37,011 bases of DNA from positions 1-37,011 of the forward strand of contig JAHIWE010000015.1 of assembly GCA_018816105.1 (NCBI GenBank), read 5' to 3'. Under the pieces are notes generated by a model. It was not told the DNA's origin. It did not search any database and saw only the letters and a list, made by a program, of their open reading frames with translations. Made by a program: the position numbers and the translations under genes. Every line of letters begins with the position of its first letter. The stretch's first letter is position 1. Of the stretch, positions 31,818 to 37,011 are shown in pieces. Origin of the DNA: a bacterium (GTDB taxonomy: Bacteria > Campylobacterota > Campylobacteria > Campylobacterales > Arcobacteraceae).

Positions 31818-34772
31818 TTACTTTTCAACCATAGTATAATGTAATTCTAAACCTTTAGACGTTGAAATAAATCCATTTATATTAATTGTCCCATCATGTA
31901 CCATTTTATGATGTTCTTTACAAAGTGGTACGAGATTGTATTTATGGTTTGCATTTACATGACCTATAAAGCCATCTTTATTTGCCCTTGCTTGTTCTTT
32001 TATATGATGAACATCATCACAAGCTTTACCACAAATTACGCATGTTGATGCAAATACGCTGTTATTGTATTTTGAAGTTTTTCGCTGAGTTAATCGTTCA
32101 ATTGAAGAGTAATCATCTGTTAATTTTTTTCTAATTTCATTTGCTATAGATAAAAACTCTTTATCCATATGAAGTGATTTCGCATACTCTAATCCATACA
32201 TAGAAGAGCCACTTCCAAAGGCAAGTTTTCTATCAAATATAAGTTTATCTTCTTCATCTTTGTACATTACAGATAAATGAAGTGCTATTATATTTTTTAG
32301 TTTAGCAATCTCTTCAATTTCAGGGAGTTGGTGAAGATGAGTTGCAAAAACAAATATAGCTTCAAGTTTTGAAAGCTTTAAAATAGAACTTGCAACTATA
32401 CTTAAACCACTCATAGTTTCTGTACTATGTGAGATTTCATCTCCTAAAATAAGTGAGTTTTTGCTAGCTCTATTAAATATATTTTTAAGTTCAAGCATTT
32501 CAACAGCAAAAGATGATAATCCTTTTGCAATATTATCAGCTCCTGAAATTCTAGTATAAACAGCATCAAAAATAGAAAATCTCATAGATTTACATGGTAC
32601 ATAAAATCCTGCTTGTGCCATAATAACTGCAATTCCAATAGCTTTCATAAGTGATGATTTTCCAGATGAATTAATACCGTAAAGTAAAACTCCATGCATT
32701 TTGTTATTATTCATATTTATAGGATTTGAATTTTTAATAATCACATTATCTTTATACTCTTTAGAAGCTAGTGATAATTCACCTAAGATAATATCATTTG
32801 TTACGTAAATCCCTTGCTCTTCATTTGCTTCGATTATTGGGTGTCGCAAATCAATTAATTCTAAAAAGTTTTCATTATCTTTTGACTTTACTATTTTTGG
32901 GCATGAATAATTGTATTTCTTTGCTGTTTTTATATTTGAAACTGTTAAATCAACTTCTGCAATAAACTGAACTAATTCTTCAAGTAAAATGGCAAATTTT
33001 TTCTCAAATTCTGCTATTTTTTCTTTAAATACTAGTTTATTTAATTCTATAATTTTTCTTAAATTATGAACATATTTATCTGAGATATCTTCAGTTAATT
33101 TACAAAAAATCTTCACAGAGTTTGTTTGAATTTTAATTGTAAAATCTTTAAATAAATATAACTCATCATCTACAATCAAGTGGGAATTCATAATCTCTTG
33201 CTTGATTAAATTAAATCTATTTTTTGTTAAAGTAAGAAAAAATCCTTCCTTATCAAGTCTATTTATTCCAACATAATTTACATCATCAGATTTAACATAA
33301 GATAAAATATGATTTCGTAAAAGTTCAAGTTTTGAATATAAAATATCATTTTGAACATTTAATTCATCAATTTGAGTATTTATTCCCTCACTTATCATAT
33401 TTACTTCAACATCTTTTAGCATATATTTACCACTTACACTTAAATCAAATGTAGAATCAATTGATTGAATAAATAAGCTTAAATCAGCACTAGAACAAGG
33501 TGGAGTAATGAACTTATAGTTTTCCATAAAAGTTACAACTTCTTTTATACTAAGTAATGAATCATACAGATAATTCAGCTCAAAAGGATGAAGTCTATTT
33601 AGTTTTATTCTTCTTGTTAATCTTTCTATATCATAAATATTTGATAACTCATTTTCAATGGGAGCGTGATAATCATACAACTCTTTTGAAAGAGCAAGTC
33701 TTCTTAAAATCTCTTTGCTATCTTTTACTGGATGAGAAAGTCTCTCTTTTAAAAGTCTTTTACCCATTGCTGTTGATGTATTATTTATCAGTTTAATCAA
33801 ACTTGGATTATGTGTCGTTTCTAGTACATTTAATTGCTCTAAAGCATTGTTTCCAAGATAAATATATCTGCTAACATCAAGTTTCTGAGGTGTTGAGAGT
33901 TTTTGAACAATATTTGAATCATGACCTATTACAAAATCAATTAAAACAGCAAGTGATTCCGTACTAAGAGGAACTCTTTCCATATCAAGATGTTCAATAG
34001 AAGTTAAAAGAGATTCTATATTAAATACATTTTTAAATAGCTCATTTTGATAAGATATTTTTGGTCTGAAATGTCCTATATGAAAAGTTTTTAAAGTAAG
34101 TTCTAAATAATCAATAACTTCTTTTTGATTTATACTTTTATCTGCAAAACTAACAATTATTTCATTTGTTTTATGCATATTCATATAATTAAATACTTCA
34201 TCAAGAGCGAAAAATTTATCTTCACTTGTTCCATGAACTTCATTGTAATAACATTTTCCAGTTGTTACATCAATAGCACTATAACCAACTAAATAAATAC
34301 CTCTTATTTGGTCAATCAATAATGAAGTGATATTATTTTCATCTTGGTCAAGTACAAAATCAAAGTTAGTTCCAGGACTTACAACTGTGTCTAAATATCT
34401 TGTAACATTAGGTGGGATTCCCTTTTGTTTTATTAAAACTACTGTGTATTTTTGCTCTGAAATTATTCTTGCTAAATGTTTTTCAAGTGAGATTGCAGGA
34501 ACTCCTGCCATTATTGGGTTTTCTTTTGAATTTTCTAGTATAGATTTATTTTTTCTTGTTAATTGAATATTTAAAAGCTCTGCTATTTCTTTGGCTTTTC
34601 CTATTTTTTCTTCTTCATTATTTACTTCATAAACTTCAAAAAAAGTCCCTATTTCCATAAGAACAACTGTATTTTTTCCATACTTTTTTTCAAATAATTT
34701 TTGAAGTTTAAAATAAGTAATTGTTAATAAATCTTTTCTATTGGCTAAAAGTTCTGTTACTTCTTCTCTCAC
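31818..34772 (-). CDS. MutS7-type mismatch repair protein with C-terminal HNH nuclease
   Basis: This 984-residue protein has a MutS mismatch-recognition domain with the Phe-x-Glu motif (F44-F45-E46 in GTFFEVYE), connector and lever/core domains, and a MutS ATPase with Walker A GINSSGKSS (699-707), Walker B LILGDE (D778, E779) and the segment FATHLHQL. The last 75 residues form an HNH nuclease: C911/C914, H922/H923 in VHHIKEQ, and C951, H954 and H955 in CKEHHKMVH. The order MutS-I to ATPase plus HNH defines the MutS7 subfamily known from some Campylobacterota, giant viruses and octocoral mitochondria. The added nuclease could replace MutL/MutH functions. The start overlaps the haem-protein gene by four bases. 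Confidence 0.9.
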   Translation of the reverse strand: MREEVTELLANRKDLLTITYFKLQKLFEKKYGKNTVVLMEIGTFFEVYEVNNEEEKIGKAKEIAELLNIQLTRKNKSILENSKENPIMAGVPAISLEKHLARIISEQKYTVVLIKQKGIPPNVTRYLDTVVSPGTNFDFVLDQDENNITSLLIDQIRGIYLVGYSAIDVTTGKCYYNEVHGTSEDKFFALDEVFNYMNMHKTNEIIVSFADKSINQKEVIDYLELTLKTFHIGHFRPKISYQNELFKNVFNIESLLTSIEHLDMERVPLSTESLAVLIDFVIGHDSNIVQKLSTPQKLDVSRYIYLGNNALEQLNVLETTHNPSLIKLINNTSTAMGKRLLKERLSHPVKDSKEILRRLALSKELYDYHAPIENELSNIYDIERLTRRIKLNRLHPFELNYLYDSLLSIKEVVTFMENYKFITPPCSSADLSLFIQSIDSTFDLSVSGKYMLKDVEVNMISEGINTQIDELNVQNDILYSKLELLRNHILSYVKSDDVNYVGINRLDKEGFFLTLTKNRFNLIKQEIMNSHLIVDDELYLFKDFTIKIQTNSVKIFCKLTEDISDKYVHNLRKIIELNKLVFKEKIAEFEKKFAILLEELVQFIAEVDLTVSNIKTAKKYNYSCPKIVKSKDNENFLELIDLRHPIIEANEEQGIYVTNDIILGELSLASKEYKDNVIIKNSNPINMNNNKMHGVLLYGINSSGKSSLMKAIGIAVIMAQAGFYVPCKSMRFSIFDAVYTRISGADNIAKGLSSFAVEMLELKNIFNRASKNSLILGDEISHSTETMSGLSIVASSILKLSKLEAIFVFATHLHQLPEIEEIAKLKNIIALHLSVMYKDEEDKLIFDRKLAFGSGSSMYGLEYAKSLHMDKEFLSIANEIRKKLTDDYSSIERLTQRKTSKYNNSVFASTCVICGKACDDVHHIKEQARANKDGFIGHVNANHKYNLVPLCKEHHKMVHDGTININGFISTSKGLELHYTMVEK

Positions 34773-35191
34773 TTAGCTCTAACTCCTGTCCAGTTTCTAA
34801 TAAAGGTTCTTTGTTCTTTTGTTAAATTTGCATCTTCATGTGCAAATATATAACTAGGTAATGGCATAGATGCATATGCTGTTCTATAAATATCTTTTAA
34901 TTTTTTATCTTTTTCTTCTTGTGTATAATTTTCCCAAGTTGAGAAATTTAAAGCTTTTCTACCTTGTGTAACATGATTTGCTACAACCCAAGAAAATGGT
35001 GAAATATTTGAATACCAAGGCCATTTTGTTTCATTTGAATGACAATCATAACAAGCTGAGTGAAAAATCTGCATAACTTCTAAATCTGCTTTAATCTCTA
35101 AATCTCTTTGAACTGCAATATTTTCTTTATTTGGTCGAATAAATTGCATAACAATAAATACTATTAAAAAAATCAGTAATGCTCTTTTCAT
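34769..35191 (-). CDS. haem-binding domain protein (c-type haem motif)
   Basis: This 140-residue protein has an N-terminal membrane anchor or signal (ALLIFLIVFIVMQFI) and a haem-binding domain with CYDCHS (C47, C50, H51) followed by NETKWPWYSNISPFSW, the hallmark of the Haem_bd family. It probably faces the periplasm with one covalently bound haem c. The function of the family is unknown. It overlaps the thioredoxin stop by one base upstream and mutS by four bases downstream, so it is translationally coupled to both. Confidence 0.87.
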   Translation of the reverse strand: MKRALLIFLIVFIVMQFIRPNKENIAVQRDLEIKADLEVMQIFHSACYDCHSNETKWPWYSNISPFSWVVANHVTQGRKALNFSTWENYTQEEKDKKLKDIYRTAYASMPLPSYIFAHEDANLTKEQRTFIRNWTGVRAK

Positions 35192-35523
35192 TATTCCTCA
35201 CACATTAAGTTATATGGTCTTTTTAATTCTTCAATAAATAAAGCTACGCTCATATTTCGTCCTACTCGCTTAAACTCTTTACTATCAAAAAATATCAAAG
35301 TTGTTGGAATAGAAAATACAGTAAAGTGGCTTGTTATCTCTTTATCTAAGTCTGTTTTCACTTCAAAAAGTTTAAATTTAGGAAATCTCTTTGAAACTTC
35401 TTCTTCAATCTTTGGTTTTAAAACTTTACAAACAGAACAGTTTTCTCCTGAAAAATAAACCAATATAGGCTCACCTGTATCAATATTATTTTGTAACTGC
35501 TGTAGATTGTGAACTATTGTCAT
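35191..35523 (-). CDS. thioredoxin-fold protein
   Basis: This protein has 110 residues from the ATG at 35521-35523, which has GAGGAT just before it. It contains the redox motif FSGENCSVCK (C29, C32) and the cis-proline segment FSIPTTLIFF. There is no signal peptide, so it is probably cytoplasmic. CSVC differs from the CGPC of classical thioredoxin, suggesting a specialised partner. The frame can be extended nine codons to 35550, but the inner start has the better ribosome binding site. It overlaps the DUF1538 gene by 38 bases and the haem-protein gene by one. Confidence 0.85.
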   Translation of the reverse strand: MTIVHNLQQLQNNIDTGEPILVYFSGENCSVCKVLKPKIEEEVSKRFPKFKLFEVKTDLDKEITSHFTVFSIPTTLIFFDSKEFKRVGRNMSVALFIEELKRPYNLMCEE

Positions 35524-37011
35524 GACCATCCTCAATTTCATCACCAACACATTTCATTGGATCATCTTTATTTATATTAACTTGATATGCTTTTTCTCTA
35601 AAAATATCCTCTTTTGTTAAAGATATTCCTTTCATATGAGATAAAGGAAAAGCAAAAGCAACACCTTTTCCAGTCGTTGTAATATGAAGAGAGTGAATAA
35701 TAGATTTTATTACAGCATTAACTAAGTGTTGCGGTAATAAAAATAACAATAACACATCATTTGCTTCAAATGAAGTTCTATAAAAATTCCCCATCTCTTC
35801 AAGACCTATACCATCAGCTCTTAATACAGTAACACCTGTTGCTCCTGCTTTATGTGCAGCAGCAATTGCATCTAATCTTTTATCTTCAGGAACAATTATT
35901 ACAACTGCTGAAAACTGTAAAGATAAAGAGTGTCTAACTTTTGAACCATCAATATTAACTGTTGATAAATCCATATTATCAGCATCAATTAATGTATCTT
36001 TTAATAATTCTTCTTTTTCAATTTGAGTATTTGATTTAACTTCAAACTTCTCAATCAAAATTCCATAAAGCATAACTGTAATCATTGGAAATAGTGAAGC
36101 AAACGCAATAAGGCCAAACCCGTCAATTAAAGGATCTCTTCCTTCAATATTTGTAGCAAGTCCAATACCTAAAGCTGCAACTAAAGGTACAGTAACAGTT
36201 GAAGTCGTTACTCCTCCACTATCATAAGCAATAGGAACAATATATTTAGGAGCTATAAAAGTCAAAATTATTACAACTAAATATCCAACAATAATATAAT
36301 AGTGAATATGTCCACCATCAACTATTCTAAAAGCTCCTAAAGCTATACCAATAGCAACTCCGAGTGCAACAAAAAGTCTTAGTGCAAAGTCATTTATTTT
36401 TCCATCACTAATCTCTTTTGCTTTTTTTGCAATTGCCATAAGTGCTGGTTCTGCCATTGTTGTTGAAAATCCTATTGCAAAAGCAAAAGCATAAATCATT
36501 AAAACAGATTCAGATTTAGTTAGTTGATAAGCCATTGTCTCACCAAGAGAGAATAGACCCATTTCAAGACCTAAAATAAAAGCATATAAACCAACTATTA
36601 CTAAAATAAAACCTAAAAATACAGTTTTAATATTTTGAATATGTTTTTTTAATACAGCATATTGAAAAAATAGAATAATAATTAAAATTGGTAAAACATC
36701 TTTTACAACATTTGTTAAGCCCTCGATTACACTGATTAGTGTAATTTGAGTTGGATTTGAAACAACAGCTTTGACTACAATATCCGAAACCTCTTTTATT
36801 TCTACAAAGTTATAAACAAATACTCCATAAATTTGTACAAAAATCATAGGAGTTAATGAAGCAAAAGCAATAAGACCAAATCCATCAATAACAGGATTTC
36901 TTCCTTTTATATTTGAAGCTAGTCCAATTCCAAGAGCAGCAACCAATGGAACAGTAACTGTAGAAGTAGTAACTCCTCCTAAGTCATATGCAAGTCCAAT
37001 TATCTCTTTTG
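35486..37011 (-). CDS. DUF1538 membrane protein with C-terminal PII-like domain (5' end outside window)
   Basis: The frame is open to the right edge, so the start is missing; about 507 residues are visible. It is a multi-helix inner-membrane protein with two homologous blocks. GGVTTSTVTVPLVAALGIGL followed by GRNPVIDGFGLIAFASL occurs near 36823-36992, and an almost identical segment near 36064-36233, the DUF1538 duplication. A PII-like ferredoxin fold (FSAVVIIVPEDKRLDAIAAAH and on) occupies roughly the last 150 residues. This suggests a transporter regulated by its own nucleotide-sensing domain. The substrate is unknown. It heads the string leading to thioredoxin, haem protein and mutS. Confidence 0.88.
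   Translation of the reverse strand, partial: KEIIGLAYDLGGVTTSTVTVPLVAALGIGLASNIKGRNPVIDGFGLIAFASLTPMIFVQIYGVFVYNFVEIKEVSDIVVKAVVSNPTQITLISVIEGLTNVVKDVLPILIIILFFQYAVLKKHIQNIKTVFLGFILVIVGLYAFILGLEMGLFSLGETMAYQLTKSESVLMIYAFAFAIGFSTTMAEPALMAIAKKAKEISDGKINDFALRLFVALGVAIGIALGAFRIVDGGHIHYYIIVGYLVVIILTFIAPKYIVPIAYDSGGVTTSTVTVPLVAALGIGLATNIEGRDPLIDGFGLIAFASLFPMITVMLYGILIEKFEVKSNTQIEKEELLKDTLIDADNMDLSTVNIDGSKVRHSLSLQFSAVVIIVPEDKRLDAIAAAHKAGATGVTVLRADGIGLEEMGNFYRTSFEANDVLLLFLLPQHLVNAVIKSIIHSLHITTTGKGVAFAFPLSHMKGISLTKEDIFREKAYQVNINKDDPMKCVGDEIEDGHDNSSQSTAVTK

Overview
The window is AT-rich chromosomal DNA from a member of the Campylobacterota, most likely an Arcobacter-like organism (Arcobacteraceae). 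This is inference from content: futalosine-type deaminase next to aroQ and sppA, a Campylobacterota-style Opr porin, the aroQ / Xaa-Pro peptidase / folK neighbourhood known from Helicobacter, AAGGA ribosome binding sites and TATAAT -10 boxes. I saw no tRNA, rRNA, CRISPR array, transposase or integrase.

Layout. (1) 1-8177, acetate block on +: the end of a DUF485 subunit, the acetate symporter actP, a cNMP/CBS/DUF294 sensor protein overlapping a DnaQ-like exonuclease, a first acetate kinase, then a regulatory gap and pta with a second acetate kinase. Together these take up acetate and interconvert it with acetyl-CoA. (2) 8245-10828 on -: aroQ, an aminofutalosine deaminase-like amidohydrolase and sppA. 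(3) 10905-14922 on +: an M24 peptidase, folK, a foreign-looking mnmA, a broken second copy of the folK 3' end, and the native-type mnmA. (4) 14985-21554: an Opr porin on -, then prs, two OmpA-family proteins and lepA on +, with a Fur-box-like site between porin and prs. (5) 21555-22093: about 540 bases without an intact gene, holding nested inverted repeats and a decayed ParB-like gene. (6) 22094-25059 on +: comF, hisH, a TIGR01777 epimerase, hisA and a 52-residue membrane protein. (7) About 25060-31745, a copper/metal island: HMA chaperone, ArsR repressor and CopA ATPase behind a 38-base perfect palindrome; a small Met-rich secreted protein; a histidine kinase with its response regulator; a SHOCT membrane protein; a DUF411 protein; and a second, orphan response regulator. 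(8) 31818-37011 on -: an overlapping gene string of a DUF1538/PII permease (cut by the window end), a thioredoxin, a haem-binding protein and a MutS7-type MutS carrying its own HNH nuclease.

Two points stand out. First, both the foreign mnmA and the metal island look like insertions. In each case the upstream gene (folK; the 52-residue protein) is intact and a displaced, degenerate copy of its 3' end lies on the far side of the cargo. That is the footprint left by insertion or recombination at a gene 3' end, yet no recombinase gene is present. Second, the MutS7-HNH protein combines mismatch recognition, ATPase and nuclease domains in one chain and is coupled to redox and haem genes.

Limits: everything was read by eye. 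Family names rest on motifs and general knowledge, and identity figures are hand alignments.
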